21,820 nt of DNA. Origin: a virus. Location of the stretch: positions 1 through 21,820 of IMG/VR virus record IMGVR_UViG_3300025151_008576. One strand, 5' to 3'. The position numbers were made by a program, and so were the translations under genes. The notes beneath the pieces are model-generated. The model ran no database searches. It saw only the letters and a program-made list of their open reading frames with translations, and was not told the origin of the DNA. Of the stretch, positions 7,764 through 15,059 are shown piece after piece. How positions within the stretch are numbered: position 1 is the stretch's first letter; the number at the start of each line of letters is the position of its first letter.

Positions 7764-9262
7764 TTTTTTGTCCAGCATTCCCACACGAATGGATACGAAA
7801 ACTTTACTTTATGTGTCTCTGATAATCTCTCTAAAATTTTATCCCTTCGTAAAACAGGTGTTTCTCCGTAATAATGAAATTGAATTAAAAAAGTGTGTAC
7901 CTTCTCGACTAAATTAGCGTCCAACAACGACTCTAAAATATCAAATTCAGCCCCCTCCACATTCATTTGCATTAAATCAATAGGATCACCATTAACTGCA
8001 TCCCACTCCTCAAATACTTCAGTAATGTCTCGAACAGAGCAAGTTTGCTTATTTTCTCCCTTCATGATAAACGAAGATCCATCCTCTGAAACAGAAATAT
8101 CAAAGGTTCCGTTTTTGTTTCCTAACGCATAATTAAAAAACTTAACTTTATCAGAGGAATGCTTTAATGATCTATCGTAAAGCTCTTTAACAGGCTCAAA
8201 GCCATAACACTCACATCCATACTTTTCATTAATTTCTTTTGAGTACTCCCCAACATAAGATCCGATGTCCCACACGGTAGAATTGTTATGCAGGTGAGGC
8301 ATAAAAGATAATAACGTATCGCCTCCTGCCACAAAGAAAGCCTGTAAGTGTTTATCCTGTGTATGCCCATCAACATAAGTGCGGATGTCACGAACATGCA
8401 AATCCTCTGTAATGTTTTGATTGATTATCTTATCTTTAACTAGTACATTTTCAAAAATCCAGTCTTCTTGGGTATCATACTTCTTTACAAGTTTTTGATT
8501 CTCTTCTGCGTAAGGCAATAACTCAGCATATAGCTCAAGAGACAACGAATTTAAAATCTCATCTAAAGCCTCTAAGCTATCAAAAGTAAGGATGCCTTTA
8601 TCGTTAAAAAACGAACCTATATCGGTAGCTCCGTAGTAAATGGGTATTGTCCCCAAAGCCATACAATCCAGCAGCTTCTCACTAAAATAATAAGGGTTTT
8701 GCGTGTTTTCTATGACGATAGAAAACCTATAAGGAGACAGAGCCTCCTCCTTGGTATCGAAGGGCTTCCCTGCACCTGCGCCCCACAAATCTACGTCCGT
8801 AAACTTCTCAGCTATGCTGTGCCGCAATCTGTGTCCTGAAGCTTGCGTTTTATGGGAGTATATCATAGAAACCGATTTACTTTTTGAGGGGAACCCATAG
8901 TTGTCAGGCTCCACCCAGCAACCACCAAACGGGTAGAACTTCGTCTTCTCTGGGTACTTATCCAAAAGCTCTTTGTCATATGTTAGGAGAAAATCATAAT
9001 TGTCTATATACTTCTCTACATCAGTATAAATAGCGGGATTTGTTTCTCGCGTTTCAATTAAAAAACCTACATTAGTCCCAGGATGTTTTAAATGCTCTGA
9101 GGACATTAAGTAAGCATCGGTAAAAAGAGTGACTCCCTCCCAGCCAGAATCAACCTTAACATATCGAGTGTATCGAGGCTTCTTATTATCTGTCATTGAA
9201 TAGATGCCATCCTCAGTTTCTAAGTGAGCAAAAGACCTGTCACATAAGTTTATATCAATCAT
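7760..9262 (-). CDS. Two-domain protein: GT10-like fucosyltransferase fused to FkbM-family methyltransferase
   Basis: The 500-residue protein has two recognisable halves. The N-terminal half contains YRFSIVIENTQNPYYFSEK (178-196) and LLDCMALGTIPIYYG (197-211), the GDP-fucose-binding FxIxxEN...EK...G.xPxxxG signature of GT10 alpha-1,3/4-fucosyltransferases. The C-terminal half, from about 325, has VWDIGSYVGEYS (330-341), CYGFEPV and DLMQMNVEGAEFDILESLL (429-447), the SAM-binding and NVEGAE signatures of FkbM O-methyltransferases. A natural reading is addition of fucose, or another GDP-activated sugar, and methylation of a nearby hydroxyl by one polypeptide. No transmembrane segment is seen. 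The start overlaps the GT11 stop as ATGA, with a weak ribosome site, so it may rely on translational coupling. Confidence 0.88.
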   Translation of the reverse strand: MIDINLCDRSFAHLETEDGIYSMTDNKKPRYTRYVKVDSGWEGVTLFTDAYLMSSEHLKHPGTNVGFLIETRETNPAIYTDVEKYIDNYDFLLTYDKELLDKYPEKTKFYPFGGCWVEPDNYGFPSKSKSVSMIYSHKTQASGHRLRHSIAEKFTDVDLWGAGAGKPFDTKEEALSPYRFSIVIENTQNPYYFSEKLLDCMALGTIPIYYGATDIGSFFNDKGILTFDSLEALDEILNSLSLELYAELLPYAEENQKLVKKYDTQEDWIFENVLVKDKIINQNITEDLHVRDIRTYVDGHTQDKHLQAFFVAGGDTLLSFMPHLHNNSTVWDIGSYVGEYSKEINEKYGCECYGFEPVKELYDRSLKHSSDKVKFFNYALGNKNGTFDISVSEDGSSFIMKGENKQTCSVRDITEVFEEWDAVNGDPIDLMQMNVEGAEFDILESLLDANLVEKVHTFLIQFHYYGETPVLRRDKILERLSETHKVKFSYPFVWECWTKK

Positions 9263-10035
9263 ATTTTAATCCAATCTTCTGGGACGATATCACTATCGTT
9301 TAAGTTTTTATCAGGACCAAACCAGTTCTTAGGAGCCACTACCTTCTTGTCCTTTGATTTGTTCAACCATGCGCCCCACCAACTAAAAGAAGAGTTTGCG
9401 ATTATGTTATTATCACACAAAGACATCAACTTTAAATCACAAACATCACTTTGCTTCTCAACATACATGGCGTTAGGTAGTATTAAATTCTCTTTACACC
9501 AGCTTATGTCATCACTAAAAACTAGAATGGAATCAAAACCCCCTACCTCCTCCAAGGACTTAATGTAATACTCTTGCGGCTGGAGAGGGTGATGGTTTTG
9601 CAAATTAACATAGTCACCCCTACGAACATGTAACGATACTGTTTTAGTTTTTAATACGTCTTTATACTGAACCTCTGCTTCAGTTGAAAAATCAAAACAA
9701 TCTAAAATGTAATCTCTATTATGTTTAAAGTACTTCTCTGACTGAAAATACCCTCGATAGATACAATCCTCATAGTAAGGAAGCTCTTGATAATCAAAAC
9801 GCATTTCATTGCATTGTCTGGACAACTGAAGGCCCTCTGTGTAGGTGTTTACGCCACTCAAGATAGTGTCGTAATAGTTTCCAAAAGATGGGTCAAGCAG
9901 CATTGGAAAGGTAGCCGTATCATCATTATCTTTAGCTAAACTAAGAAGGGAGGCAATTTGAAATAACTGATTCCCTAGTCCATAATTATAGACTCCTCCT
10001 GGATTTCCTGGACCTAATAGATCACAGGTAATCAT
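9259..10035 (-). CDS. GT11-family alpha-1,2-fucosyltransferase
   Basis: The 258-residue protein has all three motifs of GT11: GLGNQLFQ (19-26), SLHVRRGDYV (136-145) with the GDP-fucose-binding HxRRGD, and NSSFSWWGAWLN (216-227). Bacterial members (for example FutC and WbsJ) transfer fucose from GDP-fucose in alpha-1,2 linkage to galactose. Length is slightly short for the family (usually 270-300). It overlaps GT25 upstream as TAATG and the GT10-FkbM gene downstream as ATGA. Its donor would come from gmd, which starts this phage's own route to GDP-fucose at 125, unless the host provides it. The linkage type is assumed from the family; the acceptor is unknown. Confidence 0.92.
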   Translation of the reverse strand: MITCDLLGPGNPGGVYNYGLGNQLFQIASLLSLAKDNDDTATFPMLLDPSFGNYYDTILSGVNTYTEGLQLSRQCNEMRFDYQELPYYEDCIYRGYFQSEKYFKHNRDYILDCFDFSTEAEVQYKDVLKTKTVSLHVRRGDYVNLQNHHPLQPQEYYIKSLEEVGGFDSILVFSDDISWCKENLILPNAMYVEKQSDVCDLKLMSLCDNNIIANSSFSWWGAWLNKSKDKKVVAPKNWFGPDKNLNDSDIVPEDWIKI

Positions 10036-10694
10036 TAATCTAAATCCTTCATTACGGCGTAGTTTGCCTCTTTGCCTGTGATGTCTGAATGAGACTCAAA
10101 TTGATGCAAGATGCGAGGATTGAAAATGTACAAAGGCTCCTCCATGCCTTGAAGATGAACATAAATCTCATCAATAACAAATAACCACTTGTTATCTTCT
10201 AGTAAGTCTAAGTTCTTTTTGATGTAGTCTAACTTTACAATGTAGCCGACAGTCGTTTTAGTAAAAGAGGTTTTACAAACATTAGCCATAGAAGTTGTAA
10301 CAGGTGGAGTTATATTGTTGCCTCCTAAATAACAAAAAGCATAGTCATCAGGAAGCTGTGAATAGTAATCCAAACATAAGGAGGTGAAATCAGAACAAGG
10401 CTCCGCATCATCCTCAAGAACTAGAATCTCTTTTTCTCCTTTTTCTATGGCTTGCTTCAGTAGTTCGATATGACTCAGGGTGCAAGCAATCGAATACTTA
10501 TTGTGATGCTGATCTCGATTCCAGGCGGGATGAACATTCTCTGGAAGCTCTAAAGTTTTCCCGTCTACCGCTGAAAACCTAGTAAGTTTCACTCCCATAT
10601 CATCGAATGATTTCTTTACTCTGTCCCAGCGATCTGATCTTCGATCTAGATTAATGCAATACACATTATCAAAAATATCATTTACGGTTTTCAT
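10035..10694 (-). CDS. GT25-family glycosyltransferase (LPS beta-1,4-galactosyltransferase type)
   Basis: The 219-residue protein shows the GT25 layout: VYCINLDRRSDRWDRVKKSF (11-30), FSAVDGKTL, SIACTLSHIELLKQAIEKG (68-86) and ILVLEDDAEP (90-99), where EDD is the metal-binding triad. GT25 enzymes transfer galactose or glucose in LPS and lipooligosaccharide outer cores, acting at the inner face of the membrane. It lacks a signal peptide. It sits between a sulfotransferase (ATGA overlap) and the GT11 fucosyltransferase (TAATG overlap). If it adds galactose, its product would be a typical GT11 acceptor, which is an inference from gene order only. Confidence 0.9.
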   Translation of the reverse strand: MKTVNDIFDNVYCINLDRRSDRWDRVKKSFDDMGVKLTRFSAVDGKTLELPENVHPAWNRDQHHNKYSIACTLSHIELLKQAIEKGEKEILVLEDDAEPCSDFTSLCLDYYSQLPDDYAFCYLGGNNITPPVTTSMANVCKTSFTKTTVGYIVKLDYIKKNLDLLEDNKWLFVIDEIYVHLQGMEEPLYIFNPRILHQFESHSDITGKEANYAVMKDLD

Positions 10695-11245
10695 ATGACA
10701 CCTACCTCGGAAATAAACTGTAAAATCCTACGATTATACTCTTTGGCAAGATTTACACCGTACTCTTTATACATTCCTATTGTATCCTTGTCTCGCCTGA
10801 CAAGGGAATCAGCAACGTCTTCTGGATCCCGAAACATACAAATGTAATGAGGATTATCTAGATGAGGGTGGAATAAGTCTAGAGTTAGACAAGACCTAGG
10901 ATCTTTCCATCCCCAAATTGCAGAACTTCTCTTTTTTACTAAAGCTTTAATATCGTCAGAGAACTGCGCCGAAACAGAAACAATCTCCTCCCTAGTTGGG
11001 GGCTTGAACCATGATCCTCCCGCTGCGGCTAAAATCCTTTCATTGAGTTGCATAAACTCATCATCCTCAAAATGACCTTGTGGGTTGGAGGCGTTGGCTA
11101 GTCCTAATTCTTCAGCATTCTCCAGCGCGTCTTCTAGCATGGTGGCCCCCATGGAAACCTTAGGGTCGTTATTAAAAGTATGAAGTGCTTTAGCCAGTAA
11201 GGAGGTTCCCGATCTGTGCATCCCTAAGACTACAAAGGTTTTCAC
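10691..11245 (-). CDS. PAPS-dependent carbohydrate sulfotransferase-like protein
   Basis: The 184-residue product begins MKTFVVLGMHRSGTSLLAKA. GMHRSGTS (8-15) is the 5'-phosphosulfate loop of PAPS sulfotransferases. The 3'-phosphate motif appears as YICMFRDPEDVADSLVRR, and IWGWKDPRSCLTL is also typical of this bacterial group. It would transfer sulfate from PAPS to a sugar hydroxyl, most likely in the cytosol. Start choice: a GTG at 11245 overlaps the upstream stop as GTGA and has AAGGAG six to seven bases in front. A longer frame from 11266 would add seven charged residues ahead of the nucleotide loop and has no support. No PAPS synthesis genes are seen, so the sulfate donor must come from the host. 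Confidence 0.87.
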   Translation of the reverse strand: MKTFVVLGMHRSGTSLLAKALHTFNNDPKVSMGATMLEDALENAEELGLANASNPQGHFEDDEFMQLNERILAAAGGSWFKPPTREEIVSVSAQFSDDIKALVKKRSSAIWGWKDPRSCLTLDLFHPHLDNPHYICMFRDPEDVADSLVRRDKDTIGMYKEYGVNLAKEYNRRILQFISEVGVI

Positions 11246-11985
11246 TCCCCTCTCCTTTTCTTCCACTCTTTTTGCATCCTATCTGCATTTTCGATAAGTA
11301 ACTCCTTCCCGTCTTTGGCAAACTTCCGCTTCATTTTCTTATAATCAACGTCCCAGTCAGTATCGTAGTCAGACTCTTTTAGTCGATCATCTAAGTGAAT
11401 ACCAAACTCACGAAGACAAACAACAGCCCTATCCAAAGTCCTAACTTGTTGAGTTATGTGAGCGTCTTCGTGACCATAACGACCGTAATCTTCACAGAAT
11501 ACTGTAATATTGTCTCTAACAAAACCGCCCCAGGTAGTGCAAGCCCCTCCAATCTGAGACGCAAGAAGAAAGTCTGGAACCTCTACATCCCGAACTTTTA
11601 TCCTGTCGATCAAACCTTGAACATTAACACAACACATCCCTACCTGACCAGCATATCTATCAAGAATATCGACCGACTTGTGTAGCCAGTCAACAGGTAG
11701 AAGTACATCGTTGTCAATGACGGTGCAGTAGTCATACTCCTTCTTCCTTAAAAAGGAATTAAGTCTCTTAGCCTTTCCTTCTGCTTCATCAAAATGAGTG
11801 AACTTTATTTTCTTACAAAACCCATGGGGCTCTAAAGATTCAAAGTATTCTTTGGTCCCGTCAGTCGATCCATCAGAAACAACCCACAAGGTAAAGTCCA
11901 TGCCAGCGTAATCAAAAATCTGCTCAAGCGTCTTCTTCGTTAATTTAAGTCTGTTGTGAACAGACATGATAATGTAATTTCTCAT
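11242..11985 (-). CDS. GT2-family glycosyltransferase
   Basis: The 247-residue protein has a GT-A fold signature. It opens with YIIMSVHNRLKLTKKTL, followed by WVVSDGSTDGTKEYF (34-48) and TVIDNDVLLP (88-97), where Asp91-Asn92-Asp93 is the DxD nucleotide-sugar and metal motif. A later YGRYGHEDAHITQQ segment resembles the ED acceptor-base motif. Family 2 enzymes are inverting transferases; the donor cannot be read. The C-terminus is rich in Lys and Arg, which may help peripheral membrane contact. The ATGA overlap upstream comes with a good Shine-Dalgarno (AGGAG) about nine bases before the ATG. The stop overlaps the GTG start of the sulfotransferase. Confidence 0.9.
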   Translation of the reverse strand: MRNYIIMSVHNRLKLTKKTLEQIFDYAGMDFTLWVVSDGSTDGTKEYFESLEPHGFCKKIKFTHFDEAEGKAKRLNSFLRKKEYDYCTVIDNDVLLPVDWLHKSVDILDRYAGQVGMCCVNVQGLIDRIKVRDVEVPDFLLASQIGGACTTWGGFVRDNITVFCEDYGRYGHEDAHITQQVRTLDRAVVCLREFGIHLDDRLKESDYDTDWDVDYKKMKRKFAKDGKELLIENADRMQKEWKKRRGE

Positions 11986-12593
11986 CTATGTACTCCTATT
12001 ATCTCAGCGCAATACTCAGGGTGGTAATCTTTACAAAACTCCTCGTACATTTTACCATCTGACTGCTCTTCTTTATTATACCACCCTCCTTTGGATAGCC
12101 ACAAAGATCTTTTCATAACCAACTGCATACAATCTATATTTTGAAAAATCGGAGGGTAACCATCAAGTAAGCAGCGGTGATTGTCCTCCCCAGTTCTTTG
12201 AATATACGGCCCAACCCTAATAGTGCCTTCTAGGATTGCAGGACTAATCAAAATGTCTCGTTCGCATAGAGCTAACGCCTCAAGGGCCTTGGGATACAGC
12301 AAATTATCAGGGTTAAAATGCACGATATATTCCCCTTTTGCCTCCCGTATTCCTAGATCCCTTAAGCTATGGCCCCAATCATTATATCTCTTTTTGGTGG
12401 CTCTGTAGCTGTATTTAAACGAGAATTTAGACAAGTCTGGAAGAGGTCTGTGGGTGGGTCCATCGTGATAGATTAACACCTCAAAGTCTTTATATGTGGA
12501 ATTATCTAAGGACTGCATCCCTTCCAGGAAAACCTCATCTGAGATAACCTCGTCGTAATGAGGGCAAATAATACTAAACTTATAATCAGTCAT
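11982..12593 (-). CDS. GT2-family glycosyltransferase (short, divergent)
   Basis: The 203-residue protein begins YKFSIICPHYDEVISDEVF, then VLIYHDGPTHRPLPDL (39-54) and EYIVHFNPDNLLYPKALEAL (88-107). The PDN of NPDN stands where the DxD of GT2 enzymes is expected, and FNPDNLLYP is common in phage and cyanobacterial GT2 proteins. The later ICxQxV-like part (QNIDCMQLVMKRSLWL) and GGWYN are also typical. It is short, near the minimum for a GT-A domain, so it may act with a partner such as the adjacent GT2. It overlaps the GT4 gene by eight bases and the next GT2 gene by four. Confidence 0.85.
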   Translation of the reverse strand: MTDYKFSIICPHYDEVISDEVFLEGMQSLDNSTYKDFEVLIYHDGPTHRPLPDLSKFSFKYSYRATKKRYNDWGHSLRDLGIREAKGEYIVHFNPDNLLYPKALEALALCERDILISPAILEGTIRVGPYIQRTGEDNHRCLLDGYPPIFQNIDCMQLVMKRSLWLSKGGWYNKEEQSDGKMYEEFCKDYHPEYCAEIIGVHR

Positions 12594-13797
12594 CTACAAC
12601 ACCCATGAGCTTAGTTATTTTCTCGTAGAGTTCTTTGTTGTTTTGAATCTGAAACGTATCCCTGTATAAACCTAATCTTTTTGAGGCTACTTTATTTAAA
12701 TCAAAGTACTCTTCAGTTAACGTGTGTAAGTTATTGCCCATAGACTCTCTATGATTTTTGTCTCTACAGACTTTAGTTAAAACTTTAACCCACTCACTCT
12801 TAGGGGCTTTTGGATCAATAAGGTATCCTGTTTTCCCATCAACAATAGTTTCATCGTAGCACCCTACGTTTGAAGCAATCAAAGGAACTTTATATCTGCC
12901 ACATTCAGCGACTTTAATTTCTGACTTAGAATCATTAAAATCATTCATTTGTAGAGGTGCAATTGCCACATCAATGTGAGCAAAAATTATGCCGTACATA
13001 TGTGTGGGAAGAGCCTCATGAATATACCAGTTCTTCTCTCCTCTAAATCCTTTTAGAAGTGTGTTTTTATAGTTTTTCCAAACCTCCAACTGCCAATCAT
13101 CCTTCTTGTCTCCCTCTGGTGGTTTTCCGAAAAAGTGCCACTCGACATTCTTAGCCCCAACCCTCTGATTAACGAAATGAGGAACTCCTGCAAACTCTTT
13201 TACATCCTCTTCGTGATGAATACCCCCTGCCCAACCAATTCGGACGGTACGCTTACTTCTTGGAGGAACCTTGGGGTGGTTCCAACCATCTAAGGTATAA
13301 TCAATGGCGTTTTTTACCACCGCCAGCACACCTCCGCAATACTCTTGTATTCTTTCAGCAAACTTTCTTTGAGTAACGGTAACTAGGTCAGAGTGATTAT
13401 AAACAAATTTAGTTGCATCAGATAATCCTTTATCTTCATAAACCTGCTTTAGTCGGTGACCTTCGTACAAGTTTGTTAATAGATCATCGGTGTCGTAATG
13501 AACAAATTTACCAAACTCTTTTGCTTTACCTATAATTCGAGCAGTATAATGACCGCCCCAGTTACAGATATTTTGCGTCATTACAACATCAGCCCACTTT
13601 AAGTTTTCAAACTCCCAATCCTCTTTCCATTGACCTGCCCTTTCGCCCTCCTCCTCGATACCTAGAGGATTTTTGTCAAACTTAACTTCAACAATATCAG
13701 GGTGCAACTCAGCCAACTTCTGGAAAGGATTCCAAGCTCTATAAAACGCACAACCGCCATCATTTGCGGGAACAACAAGTATCTTTAGTTTATCCAT
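12586..13797 (-). CDS. GT4-like (GT-B fold) glycosyltransferase, first gene of the glycan island
   Basis: The 403-residue protein begins KILVVPANDGGCAFYRAWNP, a variant of the GT-B N-terminal loop. It has FVHYDTDDLL (98-106), VVKNAIDY (159-166, the usual hinge N), IGWAGGIHHEEDV (186-198) and SEIKVAECGRYKVPLIASNV (291-310) followed by GCYDE, the C-terminal donor-sugar site with the E(x7)E-type region. It is therefore a GT4-like retaining transferase of unknown donor. The start ATG lies only six bases beyond the U-tract of a strong terminator, and no Shine-Dalgarno precedes it. How this gene is transcribed and translated is therefore unusual. It overlaps the next GT2 gene by eight bases. Confidence 0.88.
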   Translation of the reverse strand: MDKLKILVVPANDGGCAFYRAWNPFQKLAELHPDIVEVKFDKNPLGIEEEGERAGQWKEDWEFENLKWADVVMTQNICNWGGHYTARIIGKAKEFGKFVHYDTDDLLTNLYEGHRLKQVYEDKGLSDATKFVYNHSDLVTVTQRKFAERIQEYCGGVLAVVKNAIDYTLDGWNHPKVPPRSKRTVRIGWAGGIHHEEDVKEFAGVPHFVNQRVGAKNVEWHFFGKPPEGDKKDDWQLEVWKNYKNTLLKGFRGEKNWYIHEALPTHMYGIIFAHIDVAIAPLQMNDFNDSKSEIKVAECGRYKVPLIASNVGCYDETIVDGKTGYLIDPKAPKSEWVKVLTKVCRDKNHRESMGNNLHTLTEEYFDLNKVASKRLGLYRDTFQIQNNKELYEKITKLMGVVDD

Positions 13798-13803
13798 GGG
13801 TAT

Positions 13804-13837
13804 AAAAAAATATGGGGAGCCGTAAAGCTCCCCATAT
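13804..13837 (-). terminator. Rho-independent terminator after the replication operon
   Basis: On the minus strand an 11-base arm (ATATGGGGAGC) and its exact complement (GCTCCCCATAT) flank a six-base loop, followed at once by a run of seven T. The stem has a GC-rich centre and no mismatch. It lies about 20 bases after the stop of the lipoprotein gene (13860) and ends just before the ATG of the GT4-like gene (13797). It should stop transcripts of the gp46-to-lipoprotein operon and separates it from the glycan island. Confidence 0.93.
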
Positions 13838-13841
13838 TATA
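13836..13841 (-). promoter_or_regulatory. Candidate -10 element (TATAAT) overlapping the terminator edge
   Basis: The minus strand reads TATAAT here, overlapping the first two bases of the terminator stem. No TTGACA-like element sits 16-18 bases upstream. The box also loosely resembles the TATAAATA of T4 late promoters, which have no -35. A start about seven bases downstream would fall inside the hairpin, so the new RNA would lack most of the first arm and could escape the terminator. This would give the glycan island its own transcript with a leader of about 30 bases. It is a weak motif call with an attractive position. Confidence 0.3.
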
Positions 13842-13859
13842 GATCCTACTTTTTACTTC

Positions 13860-14252
13860 TTACGCTTTTTTTGCAGGATTTGCTGCCTCTACTTTTTTCT
13901 CAGCAACTTCCTCAGCATTAACTGCCTTCGTCGCTTCTGAAGAGTGGGACAATCCAAGACCAGAACCTAGAGACTTAAGAGCGTCCCCAAACTCCATATT
14001 CTTGTTCATAGGAACAATAGCCATTACCATGTTAGAGTAGTGCTGCCTTTTTCTAGAACTAAAGACAGAGGATCCACCCTCCCAAACAGCAAGGCTGGGA
14101 AGGAACCCTTTCAATAGGGTCCAAAGGTTGTCGAGAAATCCTCCAGGAGATTCGGTAGTACCTTCTCCCATAAAACCCTCAACCATAGAACAAGACATTA
14201 GGCCCGTTCCAAACAGAACCGCAATAGCGGCAGGTAAAATAATATTTTTCAT
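13860..14252 (-). CDS. Predicted phage lipoprotein of unknown function
   Basis: The 130-residue product begins MKNIILPAAIAVLFGTGLMS followed by Cys21. That is a basic N-terminus, a hydrophobic core and a lipobox LMSC, as for a type II signal peptide. The mature part has a second amphipathic or hydrophobic stretch (FLDNLWTLLKGFLPSLAVW), then SSRKRQHYSNMVMAIVP and a C-terminal Ala/Lys/Glu-rich tail. It should be anchored to a membrane outside the cytosol. Its ATG overlaps the gp32 stop as ATGA, so it is co-translated with gp32, and it is the last gene before the terminator. I do not recognise a family. Options include an outer spanin-like subunit or a superinfection-exclusion lipoprotein; neither is shown. 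Confidence 0.8.
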   Translation of the reverse strand: MKNIILPAAIAVLFGTGLMSCSMVEGFMGEGTTESPGGFLDNLWTLLKGFLPSLAVWEGGSSVFSSRKRQHYSNMVMAIVPMNKNMEFGDALKSLGSGLGLSHSSEATKAVNAEEVAEKKVEAANPAKKA

Positions 14253-14992
14253 GATTGTAATCTTTCCATGTAATCATCGTCACCAACCTCTGTAGTAGAA
14301 CGGTTGATGTCACCAGCAGACCTTTCAACCGCTGCGAAGGGGTTGATGCTTTCAGAAATCTGCTTAAGCTCCTCATAATCTTCCAGCTTCACAAGAGACT
14401 GGATATCGTGAAGAGTATCCATCCACTCCGATACCTCTTTCCCACTTCCCGCAGGAGTGGACTTAGGGCGAGGAGCCGATTGGTCGTATTTAGGCCACTG
14501 GCCCTCCATGATCTTGATGATCTTGAAGTCGTGACCCGTCTCGGGGTCAGTAATATCGCCATAGTCAGGATCAACCATAGCGGCAATAATTTTCTTAAAG
14601 AGGATAATACCTACTGAAAGAATCTTAACTGCACCAGTTTCTCGATCCACCACATTCATGTAGTAGCGATCACGCCCTTTAATTTGTCGAGCCAGATCCT
14701 CATCCTTAGTAGGCTCCTTCCATAAAGAGTAGTAAAGGTTGCAGATAGGGCACTGCTCACCGTGAACCTGACGGCAATGGATGTTTTTAACAGTTCCATC
14801 TGCCATGGGAACCCTATGCAACTTAGTCATTGCATAAAAGTTATCGTCCTCTCCTTTGGGGGGCAAGATGCGGACGCTGTTCGTCCCATCCTCAATTTTT
14901 AGGAATGTGTCAGACATTCCTCCACCTCCACCCGTGCCCTTTCCTGAAAGGTTCGCGTGAATCTCCTTAATCTTATCTAAATCAATAGCCAT
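14249..14992 (-). CDS. 32: gp32-type single-stranded DNA-binding protein
   Basis: The 247-residue protein has the T4 gp32 plan. The N-terminus is short and basic/acidic with a glycine-rich linker (GKGTGGGGG, 17-25). The core has a zinc site C73xxxH77xxxC81xxC84 (HCRQVHGEQCPIC), compared with H/C/C/C in T4, followed by OB-fold strands such as RYYMNVVDRETGAVKIL. It ends in an acidic tail (EVGDDDYMERLQS). T4 gp32 is 301 residues, so this is a shorter relative. It coats ssDNA and coordinates polymerase, helicase and recombination proteins in the replisome. A strong Shine-Dalgarno AAAGGAG lies six bases upstream, in a 63-base gap that may also hold a promoter. This fits the high expression expected of this protein. 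Confidence 0.9.
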   Translation of the reverse strand: MAIDLDKIKEIHANLSGKGTGGGGGMSDTFLKIEDGTNSVRILPPKGEDDNFYAMTKLHRVPMADGTVKNIHCRQVHGEQCPICNLYYSLWKEPTKDEDLARQIKGRDRYYMNVVDRETGAVKILSVGIILFKKIIAAMVDPDYGDITDPETGHDFKIIKIMEGQWPKYDQSAPRPKSTPAGSGKEVSEWMDTLHDIQSLVKLEDYEELKQISESINPFAAVERSAGDINRSTTEVGDDDYMERLQS

Positions 14993-14998
14993 TGTAAA

Positions 14999-15005
14999 CT
15001 CCTTT
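14999..15005 (-). promoter_or_regulatory. Strong ribosome binding site of the gp32 gene
   Basis: The minus strand reads AAAGGAG six bases before the gp32 ATG. It fixes the start at 14992 and is among the best ribosome sites in this window, most genes of which depend on overlap with the preceding stop. Confidence 0.75.
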
Positions 15006-15029
15006 GTAGTTGGTTAAGCTGTTAGTGCT

Positions 15030-15059
15030 ATAATAGGCGACTTTGCCTGTTTGTGTTAG
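15030..15059 (-). promoter_or_regulatory. Candidate weak sigma-70-like promoter upstream of gp32
   Basis: On the minus strand CTAACA (15059-15054) and TATTAT (15035-15030) are separated by 18 bases. They match TTGACA at four of six positions and TATAAT at five of six. The -35 box overlaps the stop codon of the UvsY-like gene. This lies in the only sizeable non-coding gap inside the replication operon, directly before a protein needed in large amounts. The spacer also contains a small AGGC/GCCT inverted repeat. Evidence is motif-level only. Confidence 0.25.

Noticed and set aside
8164-8397. Minus-strand 77-codon frame inside the GT10-FkbM gene
   Set aside because: It is an out-of-frame shadow with no family resemblance, within a clearly coding frame.
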